Positions 9,372-18,404 of a stretch of DNA of 38,973 bases are shown one piece after another. The number at the start of each line of letters is the position of its first letter. The first letter of the stretch is position 1. The stretch is from a virus: positions 1 to 38,973 of the IMG/VR virus record IMGVR_UViG_3300007276_000114; one strand, 5' to 3'. The translations under genes and the position numbers were made by a program. A model generated the notes under the pieces. The model saw only the letters and a list, made by a program, of their open reading frames with translations. It was not told the DNA's origin and searched no databases.

Positions 9372-11849
9372 TTATCTCCTGCCCACAGTCCTCACTACAT
9401 AGTTACCTTCATAGTCTGCACCAGTAAAGGCACATGGAAGGTATGAATCTGAGATGAGTTCTAATTTTAAATTCTTAGCATCTGATAATATTAACTTCTT
9501 AAAGTTACCTGTCTCAAATGGTATAACACCTATCTGATTGAGAGGGCCACCTAGTATCCTACCAGTAAATACATGACTAAATGGATCTCTACCAGGGGCA
9601 GTTACTTGTAACTTAAAGTACCCTGAATTAAAATAATCTACAGACCATTTACGAATCTTAAGAACACCTCCTGGTAGGGAAGTTAATCTACCTTGCACTT
9701 CAGTCTTAATAGTAGGCTCAGTAAACTCATAGAGAAATCTGTATTCCTTACCAATAAATGCAGTGTTCTTAGATAGGTCTCCTGAGACTTGGAGTGTACT
9801 CTCAGTAGGTTGAGTGACTCCCTGTACCTGATCCCCTTCTCTACCAGTCCACATAGGACCAAGAATTACTCTAAAGGTAGATCCAAAGTTATCAGGATAG
9901 GGTAGTGTCCAAGTAGTCGTATCAGCAGTAGGGTTATAGTGACCTTTTAGTTCTACTAGTCTGTCTAACATTACCTTAAACGGGAGCTGTGTGGCACTCT
10001 CAGTGAGTCCTACCAACTTAGCATCCTGTAAGGACATCTTATCTAAATAGGTTCCATCAGGGCGTACTATGATCAGATACAAGAAATGATCTATTACTGT
10101 AGCCCCTATAACCTTCTCTTCTTCTTTCAATTGCCACTTACTCCAACTACTTAATTTCTTCTGTCCTTGTTGGAATAGGAACTTATAAATAAATATTTCA
10201 TGTAGGTTCTCATCAGATAATACAAAGAGAAAGTCATCATGAGGTATAATTTCAAAGCCTTTACCCTTGATATAACTAGGTACATGAGACGTAATGTTTT
10301 CTGCTGTTTCTTCTTGTAGATCTTCTACTATACCAAACTCTCTTAGTACAGAGAAACCGTCATTCTCATCAGAGAAGTAGATCTTCCTGCCGTTAACTAC
10401 TGGAACTACATTCTTATCATGATCATACTCAGTGATAAGTGAGAGCTTTGCATTAGTTGGAGTAAGTCCACCAGCAGCAAACTCAGTTAACTTAAATTGA
10501 GCAAAGTCACTAAATAGAAATAGGTCCTCATTGAATGGTATAGCACTTCTTAGTACACTAACCTTATTGGTAGGAGCTGCTAAGTCAATAGTAGCCGTAT
10601 CCAACAGGTCCGTAGCAGTAGTAATATAGAAATTAAAGAACTCTCCTAGTTCTGATAATATCACATTTTCATTAGCTAGAAAGCCAAACCTATTCTTGTG
10701 AAAGAACATATCATTGATAGTTTCTCCGACAAAGGATGGATCAGGAGAGGTCTCTTCATCACCTGCTATCCTATCGTCCCATGTAACCTGTGATAATGAA
10801 AAGTCTGGTCTACCAAAGTCATCAGAAAATATATCATCCCAAGGATCTGGGGCTCCTCTGATAAGCTGTAATGGTAAGGTAGAAGGATCTAGGCTATTGG
10901 CAAGTCCAGGTTCTACGGTCTCTATCCATTCCCCTACATCTTCATCCGATTGATTCTCATGTCTAATCCAATAATCATCAGCAGAACTACCAGGATCACC
11001 TGTAACCTTGATGATAAATCCATCTTTGGTTCGTGCTGGAAGTTCTGTAAAGTTTTCTACAGTGTCCTTGATGGCTATCATGTTAGCCTCAGGAGCTTCT
11101 GCATGGAGTGTAAAGTCTGCACCATCTGACCTTGTTACATGGACATTACTACTACCAAACTTGGTAATAATAAAGCCAGCAGTAGCCATAGCATTAGCTA
11201 CATTGGTAACTAAAGTATCAGCATCTGCGTCAGCTGTGATAGCACCTACTGAGGTCCCATCTAAGAAGACTTTAAATGTAGTAGCAGAGGAGGCCTGTTT
11301 AATAAATACTATGCCCTCAGGGTTCCTGACAGCACTGACATCACTACTCTTAGCTACTGTAGTGCTCTTATTTAATACAAAAGTATAGTCAGCTACGGTG
11401 AACATCTTTAAGTTGTCACGAGCATCAGCTGTAGTGATATAACTTAAGGCATCACCTGTACCTGCCCCTGCAAGACTTCTATCTAAATGTATGTCTCCAA
11501 AGTCTGTACCAAAGGCATCATCCCAAGGGTCTGTGAATGTGTCTAAGCTGAACATCTCCATCTCAGAGCCTGTGAAGTCATCTGTGAAAGCTGAATCAAA
11601 CTGATTGGAGGAGGTTACTAATACATACCTCTCATTCTCATCTCTATCAATGAAATGGATCTTTGCATCTGTATCTGTCTTATTGCTTAACTTAGCAACA
11701 TGCTCAATGGGTGGTCTCTTCTTAAGACCTTCAGCCACCGTAGCCATCCCATTAATCTGCTCCTCACATTGAGATGCAAGCCTAACAGTAGGGGGTTGCT
11801 GAGATACACCATTAATTAAATTAGAAATCTGCTCCGAAATTAATGGCAT
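9372..11849 (-). CDS. Tail tubular protein B, gp12-like
   Basis: An 825-residue protein close in length to T7 gp12 (~794), the tail nozzle subunit. The N-terminus (ISEQISNLINGVSQQPPTVR, then CEEQINGMATVAEGLKKRPP) is the diagnostic opening of tubular protein B: the virion nozzle begins with a 'NGVSQQPP..R...Q...' motif. Later DDMFFHKNRFG-like and NENVILSELGEFFNFYITTA segments are also typical. It follows the gp11-like gene by three bases. The start has only a weak ribosome site, so coupling to the upstream gene is likely. It assembles with gp11 into the non-contractile tail and binds the fibres. Confidence 0.93.
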   Translation of the reverse strand: MPLISEQISNLINGVSQQPPTVRLASQCEEQINGMATVAEGLKKRPPIEHVAKLSNKTDTDAKIHFIDRDENERYVLVTSSNQFDSAFTDDFTGSEMEMFSLDTFTDPWDDAFGTDFGDIHLDRSLAGAGTGDALSYITTADARDNLKMFTVADYTFVLNKSTTVAKSSDVSAVRNPEGIVFIKQASSATTFKVFLDGTSVGAITADADADTLVTNVANAMATAGFIITKFGSSNVHVTRSDGADFTLHAEAPEANMIAIKDTVENFTELPARTKDGFIIKVTGDPGSSADDYWIRHENQSDEDVGEWIETVEPGLANSLDPSTLPLQLIRGAPDPWDDIFSDDFGRPDFSLSQVTWDDRIAGDEETSPDPSFVGETINDMFFHKNRFGFLANENVILSELGEFFNFYITTATDLLDTATIDLAAPTNKVSVLRSAIPFNEDLFLFSDFAQFKLTEFAAGGLTPTNAKLSLITEYDHDKNVVPVVNGRKIYFSDENDGFSVLREFGIVEDLQEETAENITSHVPSYIKGKGFEIIPHDDFLFVLSDENLHEIFIYKFLFQQGQKKLSSWSKWQLKEEEKVIGATVIDHFLYLIIVRPDGTYLDKMSLQDAKLVGLTESATQLPFKVMLDRLVELKGHYNPTADTTTWTLPYPDNFGSTFRVILGPMWTGREGDQVQGVTQPTESTLQVSGDLSKNTAFIGKEYRFLYEFTEPTIKTEVQGRLTSLPGGVLKIRKWSVDYFNSGYFKLQVTAPGRDPFSHVFTGRILGGPLNQIGVIPFETGNFKKLILSDAKNLKLELISDSYLPCAFTGADYEGNYVVRTVGRR

Positions 11850-11852
11850 CTG

Positions 11853-12461
11853 CTACCATAACTTTCGGTAGAGTTTTGTCGTATTTACCATATCTAAAGT
11901 ACCCCAACCTACGTTAAATCCTGAGCGTTCCCCTTCATCATCTAAGAGGTCAGCATAAGCTTCTACTTCTTCCTGTCTATTAACGGTCTCTGCTGATACC
12001 TGCCCAATAATCTCTTGTTGGAATACCCTCGATGCTTTGGCTGTAATATAACGCCTAGCAGTCTGAGGCAGGTCTTCAAAATCCAACAACTTAATGATAA
12101 TCGTATCATTAATACTCGATGTCCAAACAAACGTGTTATTAGTAAGATCATAAGCATACAATATACTATCTCCCTGTCCTCTGATAGTCATCAAAGTACT
12201 AGGGGAGTAAGCTGAAATAGTGTTACTAGCTAATGGTAAAAACCCAGAATCATCTAGGCTTAAAGTGACATCCCACTCAGTGTTAAAATGCCATCCTTTT
12301 TGCTGTACTTCTCTATTAACCTGAGAGAGTGTTCTCTTAGCTTGAGTAACATCTACAGTAGTAACATTGGTAAGTGTATTGACTGCTGACTCACCAATAG
12401 CTGCCAGCAAATCATTGACTGCTTCTAGTTCTGTTAGTGGTGTAATACTAAAATGTGACAT
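11853..12461 (-). CDS. Tail tubular protein A, gp11-like adaptor
   Basis: A 202-residue protein matching T7 gp11 in length (196) and pattern: LTELEAVNDLLAAIGESAVN at residues 8-27, then VTQAKRTLSQVNREVQQKGW with HFNTEWDVTLSLD. Later FEDLPQTARRYITAKASRVF leads into a helical C-terminus. Gp11 forms the ring joining the portal to the tail nozzle. The start overlaps the preceding stop (TAATG). It directly precedes the gp12-like gene, as in T7. Confidence 0.93.
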   Translation of the reverse strand: MSHFSITPLTELEAVNDLLAAIGESAVNTLTNVTTVDVTQAKRTLSQVNREVQQKGWHFNTEWDVTLSLDDSGFLPLASNTISAYSPSTLMTIRGQGDSILYAYDLTNNTFVWTSSINDTIIIKLLDFEDLPQTARRYITAKASRVFQQEIIGQVSAETVNRQEEVEAYADLLDDEGERSGFNVGWGTLDMVNTTKLYRKLW

Positions 12462-13051
12462 TAGGTTAAGATTGTGTGAGCTGTAAGTTGAGCCATCCGT
12501 GCAACAACATTATCTGTGCTATCTACGTTACCTACAAATATATTCAAGTAGTCATTAGTAGCCATTGAAGCAAAACCAGAGACCGACATAGGTACTGAGT
12601 TGGTATGTATTCTGGGACAGAATCCACCAGTCTTAGCACCAGTTACTATAGTTCCGCCTTTGGTTACAGCAAATACTAACTCTTTGTCTACAGCAGAAGC
12701 TACAATCTCCAACATTACTGAAGCTGTAAAGAATACATTCTGAGTAGGGGTACCTGTGTACCTCAATTGCCCATCTGTATTCATATCAAATTCATTAGCT
12801 GTTGGAGCTGTGCTAAGAGTAAACGTACCACCTGTTTCTATTGCTACCATGTTGGTAAGAGAGCTAGGAGTTACGTTAGCCTGTGCTGCAATGGTTGTCT
12901 CACCAGCTGTACTGATGTAAATGCTTCCTTGTTTAACCTGACAGGACTCCATGAAGTCCCTTAAGTCTTGTGGAGTAATACTGCCAGCAGCCTGACTGTC
13001 CTGAAACAAATTACTAGCAATGTCACTGACAGTTCTACTTGTGTCTGCCAT
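12461..13051 (-). CDS. Putative virion protein with jelly-roll-like C-terminus
   Basis: A 196-residue protein with no certain family. The N-terminus (ASNLFQDSQAAGSITPQDLR) resembles the short helical collar found in phage decoration and fibre proteins. From about residue 55 the pattern is an alternating beta structure (LRYTGTPTQNVFFTASVMLE, KELVFAVTKGGTIVTGAKTG, NDYLNIFVGNVDSTDNVVAR) much like TNF/C1q-type jelly rolls. It sits between the capsid/terminator region and tail tube A, a slot where T7 has nothing. I infer a head decoration or trimeric tail appendage. ATG 13051 has an AAGGAGAAC ribosome site, and the stop overlaps the gp11 start. Confidence 0.6.
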   Translation of the reverse strand: MADTSRTVSDIASNLFQDSQAAGSITPQDLRDFMESCQVKQGSIYISTAGETTIAAQANVTPSSLTNMVAIETGGTFTLSTAPTANEFDMNTDGQLRYTGTPTQNVFFTASVMLEIVASAVDKELVFAVTKGGTIVTGAKTGGFCPRIHTNSVPMSVSGFASMATNDYLNIFVGNVDSTDNVVARMAQLTAHTILT

Positions 13052-13070
13052 TAGTTGTTCTCCTTATTAT

Positions 13071-13102
13071 AAAAAAAAGGGGAGTCTATACTAGCCCTCC
13101 CC
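13071..13102 (-). terminator. Intrinsic terminator after the capsid module
   Basis: Read on the minus strand, GGGGAG and CTCCCC (13097-13102 and 13079-13084) form a six-pair GC stem. An inner CTA/TAG pairing can close the 12-base loop. It is followed at once by eight T (13078-13071). It begins six bases after the stop of the 277-residue gene and ends before the jelly-roll gene. T7 has its main late terminator (Tphi) just after capsid gene 10, so this is probably the functional counterpart and would reduce expression of tail genes relative to capsid genes. Confidence 0.85.
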
Positions 13103-13107
13103 ACAGT

Positions 13108-13941
13108 TTAACTTTCTGTTACAGTAGTACCAGAACCTGAGCCTTGTACTGACATACTAAAGCCAGCAGTAACGGCTACAGCAGCTGGCGATTTAGCAGC
13201 CAACCGTACCATAGATTTAGCAGGAACAACAAAAGGTATATTCCCTGGAAAGGAAAATGAACCATTGTTATTTTGATTCCCACCAGTAGCAGAAACAATA
13301 TCATTATCATTCTCTACTACAGTTACTTTAGCAACAGTACGCCATGACTCTGAATTAGCAACTCCAGAAGACTCAGCGTGTGCTACTTGTAAAGCAATCT
13401 CAGCAGTACCAACACCAGCAGCTACAGCATCTACATCATACCAGAAGCCATGAACATAACCAGTGTGACCAGCAGGGACTTTCCAAGTACAGTTACCTGA
13501 CTCTTTAGAACCTGCATCAATGACAGCATGAACACCACCACCAGTTACATCAGCAATGGTGATAGCACCAGCAGCAGCTAGTCCAGTACCAGAGCTGATT
13601 ACTTCAGCTTTCTGAATAAAGGAAATATTCTGCTCAGTCATTTCTACTTCAGTCGTACCATTCATAGTAACATCTTGACTGTATTGATTAAACTCTTCAT
13701 CAAGATATGTTACTCGTACAGCCGTAGCTCCAGTAGAACCATCATCATCAGCAGCAGAAGCAGATACTACATCTATATCTGCACCAGCAATGACAGGAAG
13801 AACCTGATCAGCATTAGTGTTGGTGATTGTTTCAAAAGATGTACCTACAGTAGCATTATCAGCATAAGGCTGTACTAACGATACATTAGTAACAGCATTA
13901 GCAGCCAAAGCAAGAGATTGGATATCAGCTATATCAACCAT
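13108..13941 (-). CDS. Conserved virion structural protein next to the capsid gene
   Basis: A 277-residue beta-rich protein, poor in Lys/Arg and rich in Ala, Val, Gly and Thr. The segments ATAVRVTYLDEEFNQYSQDV and TMNGTTEVEMTEQNISFIQK match a pattern I know from structural proteins of many marine podoviruses ('..V.I.GLD..YNE.SE.VTLNGTT.V...'). The C-terminus is a long beta region. Its place, directly after the capsid gene and before a strong terminator, suggests it is made in large amounts, so a head decoration or other abundant virion protein is plausible. The stop is six bases from the terminator stem. Confidence 0.65.
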   Translation of the reverse strand: MVDIADIQSLALAANAVTNVSLVQPYADNATVGTSFETITNTNADQVLPVIAGADIDVVSASAADDDGSTGATAVRVTYLDEEFNQYSQDVTMNGTTEVEMTEQNISFIQKAEVISSGTGLAAAGAITIADVTGGGVHAVIDAGSKESGNCTWKVPAGHTGYVHGFWYDVDAVAAGVGTAEIALQVAHAESSGVANSESWRTVAKVTVVENDNDIVSATGGNQNNNGSFSFPGNIPFVVPAKSMVRLAAKSPAAVAVTAGFSMSVQGSGSGTTVTES

Positions 13942-13958
13942 AATTTATATCCTTTCCC

Positions 13959-14939
13959 TTAAGAGGTTTTAAATTCGACACAACCTTCTGGTCGAATGAA
14001 GCCATGTCCCATTGCATACTTAGCTACAATGATCCAGCCTTGGTTTTTAATTTGATATTCAGTTTCCACAGCTAGATTCAATAGCTTCACAGTAGCGACT
14101 GATGACTTATGCATTACCAAAGCTTTAGTCGTACTAAAGTTGCCATCATGTGTAGTCACTTGCGAGGAACTTACGTTAGTAATGGGTAGGTTATTAGTCT
14201 TCACAATGTGAATACCAGCAACCTTCATAACTTCACCCTCTGCATATACTCCACGTCCACCCCAGTCACGGTTGATAAGGTCAGTGGTCTCAGCCATGAG
14301 ATAGTACTGAGCAGGTCGCACAAACATATAACGATCATTCTCAGGTACATTGTTCTCATCTAGTTGTTCAGCAGCATCAAACAAGCCACTACCTAACGTA
14401 GTACCTGACGTTGCATAAGATGCGTTAGTGAGTACAGCACCACCATTACCACTCGTAATGAGAGTAGATGATCGAGCCCCTAACAGTCCTTGCTGTAGTA
14501 CATTCTGATCCCATTGTGTACCCAAGGCAATACCAGCTTCCTTAGCGTAGACTGAGCGTAACTCAAAGTGAGACATAGCCTCATCAAGGTTATTGACGAA
14601 ATGATCTGCCAACAAGAGACCATCAATAGAGATGACCTTCTCGTTCTTGTGAATAATTGTACCATCTAATTCAATACCAGTGGTTCCTGTGTTACCAGAC
14701 CCATTGATGTAGGCATACTCAGTAGCAGCAGTCTTCCAAACTAATGGAAACTGTGCTGAGATACCACTAGAGATACTACGGATAACGTGCTTGTCCATAG
14801 TCACACTAGCTTGTTCAAAGGCCGTGAGAACTTCACCTGCATATACTTTAAGAAATAATGCAGAGGAATCACCAGCAGAGTTTTTTTGTCCTGACCTCGT
14901 CATAGTTAAGACGGGGGCAGTAGTGTCAGTAACTGACAT
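13959..14939 (-). CDS. Major capsid protein, gp10-like
   Basis: A 326-residue protein with the T7 gp10 / HK97-fold pattern: early LFLKVYAGEVLTAFEQASVT, then IRSISSGISAQFPLVWKTAA, followed by GTIIHKNEKVISIDGLLLAD (the E-loop region), VPENDRYMFVRPAQYYLMAE and, near the C-terminus, VAGIHIVKTNNLPITN. Length is close to T7 10A (345). It follows the scaffold gene after a 131-base gap (14940-15070), which probably holds a phage promoter, though I cannot identify one. AGGAGATTT precedes ATG 14939. No sign of the T7 10A/10B frameshift extension. Confidence 0.94.
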   Translation of the reverse strand: MSVTDTTAPVLTMTRSGQKNSAGDSSALFLKVYAGEVLTAFEQASVTMDKHVIRSISSGISAQFPLVWKTAATEYAYINGSGNTGTTGIELDGTIIHKNEKVISIDGLLLADHFVNNLDEAMSHFELRSVYAKEAGIALGTQWDQNVLQQGLLGARSSTLITSGNGGAVLTNASYATSGTTLGSGLFDAAEQLDENNVPENDRYMFVRPAQYYLMAETTDLINRDWGGRGVYAEGEVMKVAGIHIVKTNNLPITNVSSSQVTTHDGNFSTTKALVMHKSSVATVKLLNLAVETEYQIKNQGWIIVAKYAMGHGFIRPEGCVEFKTS

Positions 14940-15070
14940 ATAAATCTCCTAGTTTTTAATTAATAAAAAGTATCTAACATAATTGCTATACTTTCTTTAA
15001 CTTTCAACTGGAGTTTATCCACCTCAGCGGGACTTCGTTTACTTGTGTAAATACTTATAGCGTTTGCTAC

Positions 15071-15856
15071 CTATAGTCTTCCTTGTGAGAAGATATCTGA
15101 ATTGTCCAACTTGTTTAATACATCTTGTCTAAAGGCTGGATCATGCTCATAACGTGGGTCCTTCATCGCAGCAGTCACCTCAGCGTTACTACGAAATACG
15201 TCTGCATGTCCAGCAGGGTTAGGAGTCTTACCTCCATAGACCTTTCCTTCTTGTCCTGTATCGTTTTGATAATCTGCATGTAAACCTTTAGCAGCCATCT
15301 TAGCCATCTCTACGTTACCACTATTAACAGCAGTATCATAAGCTCTGATCTGATCCTGTGAGTAGTTAGCCTTAGCCCAATCAACCATGTTGCCATACTC
15401 TGCCTCACCACCTACTTCTGACTTGACAGTATTACCAATCTGTTGACCTAGTGCCTTCTGTCCTGCGATGTAATCATCAGCAATAGCCCTAGTGACACCA
15501 CCAGCCTCCAATTGTTTATAGCTATCCTCAGATAACTGACCATTAGCACTGTACTCCTGAGTCAAGGCAGCAATATCAAAGGTTCCTTCAGCTACATCAG
15601 GGGCTTGGGGTATACTCAAGTCTGACTCTGGTTGAGATATAGGGTCTGTCCTATTGGCTTGCCCTAACTTAGACTCAAGCTGATCATAACTTGCTTTAAG
15701 TTTATCGTAATCACCACCAAACTTATCACCATCATTGATCTCTGGCTTACTAGTCTCTATGTCCTGAGAGTCTACCAAGTTAATCATCTCTTGGTTGTGT
15801 TCATCTATGCCTGGTTGATCCACTACCTCATTTTCAATTTTTAGTTGGGTTGCCAT
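15071..15856 (-). CDS. Capsid assembly scaffold protein, gp9-like
   Basis: A 261-residue acidic protein located between portal and capsid genes, the place of T7 gp9. The first third is highly charged and disordered, with a helical KLKASYDQLESKLGQANR segment. The middle has a helical repeat pattern (FDIAALTQEYSANGQLSEDS then YKQLEAGGVTRAIADDYI), common in gp9-like scaffolds. The C-terminus (HDPAFRQDVLNKLDNSDIF) is a helix likely to bind the capsid protein. GGAGAG precedes ATG 15856, and the gene overlaps the small upstream gene by 23 bases. It directs procapsid assembly and leaves before DNA packaging. Confidence 0.88.
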   Translation of the reverse strand: MATQLKIENEVVDQPGIDEHNQEMINLVDSQDIETSKPEINDGDKFGGDYDKLKASYDQLESKLGQANRTDPISQPESDLSIPQAPDVAEGTFDIAALTQEYSANGQLSEDSYKQLEAGGVTRAIADDYIAGQKALGQQIGNTVKSEVGGEAEYGNMVDWAKANYSQDQIRAYDTAVNSGNVEMAKMAAKGLHADYQNDTGQEGKVYGGKTPNPAGHADVFRSNAEVTAAMKDPRYEHDPAFRQDVLNKLDNSDIFSQGRL

Positions 15857-16070
15857 ATCGCTCTCCGTATGTGGTTTTAATAGTCCCGTTACGGAGTTGG
15901 ATAGTAGTCTTGGTAGCTCCTAATGAGCCTACAGTACTTACGTTAGCTTCCTGTTTTAGGATCTTATTATTGATTTCAATATCTTTAAGTTCTTTCTTAC
16001 TGGTAACGGAACGTGCTACCCTGTCTTTTTCCTTTTGTTTATCTTTAGCTTCTGTATTCTTATTGACCAT
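15834..16070 (-). CDS. Small basic protein of unknown function between portal and scaffold
   Basis: A 78-residue, Lys-rich protein. The first ~45 residues are helical and charged (EAKDKQKEKDRVARSVTSKK, ELKDIEINNKILKQEAN) and the last ~30 form a Gly/Thr-rich beta-like tail (TTIQLRNGTIKTTYGERYGN). It overlaps the portal stop by 11 bases and the scaffold start by 23, so it is translated as part of the head operon. The upstream AAGG is close to the ATG. I do not recognise a family. Location suggests an accessory head-assembly role. Confidence 0.6.
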   Translation of the reverse strand: MVNKNTEAKDKQKEKDRVARSVTSKKELKDIEINNKILKQEANVSTVGSLGATKTTIQLRNGTIKTTYGERYGNPTKN

Positions 16071-17598
16071 TACCTTGTTGTTCCCTCATCATTTCCCCAC
16101 CTTGCGTAACAGCATTAGGGACTCCTGCTTTCATCATCTCTGCCTGTTGCTGTGCTTGTTGGGCTTGTTGTTGTTCTTGTTGTACCTGTTCTGCTGGTTT
16201 AATCAGACCTTTCTGATCAATACCAAATCCTGTCATGATACGTTTGATAGCATCAGGAATGTTGGTGTATGTAACTACAGCCTCAGGTCCAAAGATGGAC
16301 GCTAGTGTTTGATAAGCTGTGGCTAGTTTGTTTGCATCATTCCCTCTGCCTAGTGCCTCAAATCCTGTAACGATAACAGGTTCTACAGTACCCTTAGGTA
16401 ACTGTGGTAACTTCTTCTGCTTCTCTAAGCTTGAGATAATTCTCTTAGCTAGGGGCAATTGAAGTTCATGAGACAGTAAACTATAGATACCGCCAAGTGA
16501 AGTTTCAAGTTCATTAGCAAGGAATCTTATTTCCTCTGCTGTGACTCGTTCAGCATCTCTCTGAACACTTTGGTTAAGCAGGAACGCAGCTGCGAGTCTT
16601 CTTTCAGTGGCTTCAATTGTCTCTCGTGCAACACGAAAGTCATTGAATTTTTCCATTTGTAGGACGGAGACATCATCTGCACTACCCTGCCTAACCGCTA
16701 AGTTCGGAGCTTGGCTGATAGTCTTTAACTTGGTAGTACCATTTGGTCTTACTAGAAAGATTGCTCTTGCAGCAGCAGCGGAGCCTTCTAGTATAGCCTT
16801 AGAGAGACCTTCAAGTGCTCTTAAGTCTCCTAAGTATTCTTCTACGAATCCTCTACCATAATCCTCTCCATCAATACGGGAGAATCTCAGTGCTAGGTAG
16901 GGGTTCTTGTCTTTAGGTACGATACTGGCAGTACCTGGAATTATTTTATCAGTAACCTCTTGGTGTATCTTATACTTATCCTTCACTCTCTTAACTACAG
17001 TGTATAAATCAAGAGGCTTATCGTCACCATCAGCCTCAGTGTTAGCTTCTGAGGGTGGTGGAGTATCAAAGATATCTATGAACAATTCACGAGACATCTC
17101 TTCTTTAATTATAATATCTAGGACCTCACCTTGCGGGTCCCTGCGTACTACAAACTGGTCTAGGTGAAATGTTCTCACTGAGTTATCAGGATTCACATAC
17201 ATACAAGCATTACCAGTTACTATCAAGTGCCTAAGAGTCTCATGTAGAGGGACTCTCATTGCCTTACCTTCTACTTCATCATTGACTGCCCTCTCCATCG
17301 AGGCAAGTCCTTCTTCTACCGGAGCACGTTCAGCCTGTAGTTCTGCTAGGGTAAAATCGTCTATCTGAAACTTGATGAAGGGTGAACTTGGTGGGAAAAG
17401 TGTCAACAATAATTTTGCTGACAAATTGTTTACACCTCTAGCACCTATACTCTGGAAGGGTGTTGGTAGTGATTGATTATCACTTTGATTTCTGGGTAGT
17501 AGAAATGGAATAGTAACTTCTGCCCCATCCCATGCTCTATCCAAGAAGTTCTGCCTGTCCCTAGATAGATTCTCATACCTCTTTGATGCACTAAGCAA
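16060..17598 (-). CDS. Head-tail connector (portal) protein, gp8-like
   Basis: About 512 residues, close to T7 gp8 (536). Typical portal patterns include RYENLSRDRQNFLDRAWDGA and TIPFLLPRN near the N-terminus, GVNNLSAKLLLTLFPPSSPF after ~70 residues, DQFVVRRDPQGEVLDIIIKE, the ALEGLSKAILEGSAAAARAI segment, then VTAEEIRFLANELETSLGGI and an IV.GFEALGRG.D stretch. The C-terminus is Gln-rich. There is no ATG near the start: I chose TTG at 17598 because AGGAT lies about six bases upstream. TTG at 17619 would add seven residues but has no ribosome site. Forms the dodecameric DNA-packaging channel. Confidence 0.92.
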   Translation of the reverse strand: MLSASKRYENLSRDRQNFLDRAWDGAEVTIPFLLPRNQSDNQSLPTPFQSIGARGVNNLSAKLLLTLFPPSSPFIKFQIDDFTLAELQAERAPVEEGLASMERAVNDEVEGKAMRVPLHETLRHLIVTGNACMYVNPDNSVRTFHLDQFVVRRDPQGEVLDIIIKEEMSRELFIDIFDTPPPSEANTEADGDDKPLDLYTVVKRVKDKYKIHQEVTDKIIPGTASIVPKDKNPYLALRFSRIDGEDYGRGFVEEYLGDLRALEGLSKAILEGSAAAARAIFLVRPNGTTKLKTISQAPNLAVRQGSADDVSVLQMEKFNDFRVARETIEATERRLAAAFLLNQSVQRDAERVTAEEIRFLANELETSLGGIYSLLSHELQLPLAKRIISSLEKQKKLPQLPKGTVEPVIVTGFEALGRGNDANKLATAYQTLASIFGPEAVVTYTNIPDAIKRIMTGFGIDQKGLIKPAEQVQQEQQQAQQAQQQAEMMKAGVPNAVTQGGEMMREQQGNGQ

Positions 17599-18121
17599 AT
17601 TGTAATCCTGTTGGAGCAAAAGAACCAGTGTCTATACTAAGATCACTTACGTCCCCTTGAGTTAGTTTTCTTTGTTTGGATCGTTTGATAGCTTGAGCTA
17701 ATGACCCTGCTGCTTGTCTACCACCACTACCAGACGTAGCTATGTTCTGTGAATTAAACTGTTGTTGCTGTTGTGCAACTTGAGAAATAGGAGTATACCC
17801 AGAATACTCTGGAGTCAGAGAGTTTTGTAAAAGACCACTACCAATAGAAGTTGCAAGGCCAATAGCCGTTGCTCCAAATACGGCAGAAGTAGAAACACCA
17901 GCAGACAAAGCTACTTGTTGCAATCCTATACCAGCAGTAGGAAATACACTCCCTACACTAGAGGCCATACCACCGCCACTTAGTCCACCCATACCACCAG
18001 TAACACCTCCCATAGCACCACCCATGAGAGCTCCCTTTAAAACATCCCCACCAGTAATTGATGCACCTATAGCTCCAGTGGCTGCACCAATAGCAATACC
18101 AATGGAAATAGGTTCACACAT
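17591..18121 (-). CDS. Gly/Ala-rich probable virion protein upstream of the portal
   Basis: A 176-residue protein. It opens MCEPISIGIAIGAATGAIGA and continues with long Gly/Ala/Met-rich hydrophobic stretches to about residue 105 that could insert in membranes. A Gln-rich segment (ISQVAQQQQQFNSQN) and a basic C-terminus (AQAIKRSKQRKLTQGDVSDL) follow. Many marine podoviruses carry a small 'MCEP...' glycine-rich protein near the portal or tail genes, and I infer an internal or ejected virion component. It overlaps the portal start and follows the gp7.3-like gene by two bases. The function is unknown. Confidence 0.62.
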   Translation of the reverse strand: MCEPISIGIAIGAATGAIGASITGGDVLKGALMGGAMGGVTGGMGGLSGGGMASSVGSVFPTAGIGLQQVALSAGVSTSAVFGATAIGLATSIGSGLLQNSLTPEYSGYTPISQVAQQQQQFNSQNIATSGSGGRQAAGSLAQAIKRSKQRKLTQGDVSDLSIDTGSFAPTGLQFA

Positions 18122-18123
18122 AG

Positions 18124-18384
18124 TTAACCTATATTCAATCCGGTTGGACCACTACTACCACCTGTTCTAAACCGTGCTTTACCAGTAGACCTACGAGCAG
18201 TCCTAGTCTTAGTAGCTGACTTCGCTTTATCTGTTGGTGTTTTAGCAACACTTGCCACAGACGCAATCGGGGCTGGAGGACTTGGGGGTGGTGGGGGAGG
18301 CGGTGGTGGGGGAGGAGGGGGAGGAGGAGGGGGAATACTGGGTGCTCCTCCACACATTAAAATATTTGTGAGTAACCCTATCAT
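18124..18384 (-). CDS. gp7.3-like tail/adsorption protein with a 17-proline run
   Basis: An 86-residue protein. Residues 18-34 are 17 consecutive prolines, then SPPAP, an Ala/Thr/Lys-rich basic region and the C-terminus ARFRTGGSSGPTGLNIG. T7 gp7.3, the host-range/adsorption protein in the same position just before the portal, also has a low-complexity basic body and ends in Ser/Gly-rich ...GGGINI, so I consider this its counterpart. The start at 18384 has a very good AGGAGG site. An internal Met10 is also possible. The hydrophobic N-terminus ending in MCGG does not fit a lipobox. Translation of such a proline run would need host EF-P. Confidence 0.65.
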   Translation of the reverse strand: MIGLLTNILMCGGAPSIPPPPPPPPPPPPPPPPPSPPAPIASVASVAKTPTDKAKSATKTRTARRSTGKARFRTGGSSGPTGLNIG

Positions 18385-18404
18385 TCCCCTATCCTCCTTG
18401 TTAT

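Noticed and set aside
18135-18353. 72-codon frame within the proline-rich gene
   Set aside because: Out-of-frame shadow of the C-rich tract; the gp7.3-like frame has the AGGAGG site and a family-like C-terminus.
18358-18384. Lipoprotein signal at the start of the proline-rich protein
   Set aside because: The residues before Cys11 (NILM) do not fit a lipobox and the hydrophobic stretch is too short.
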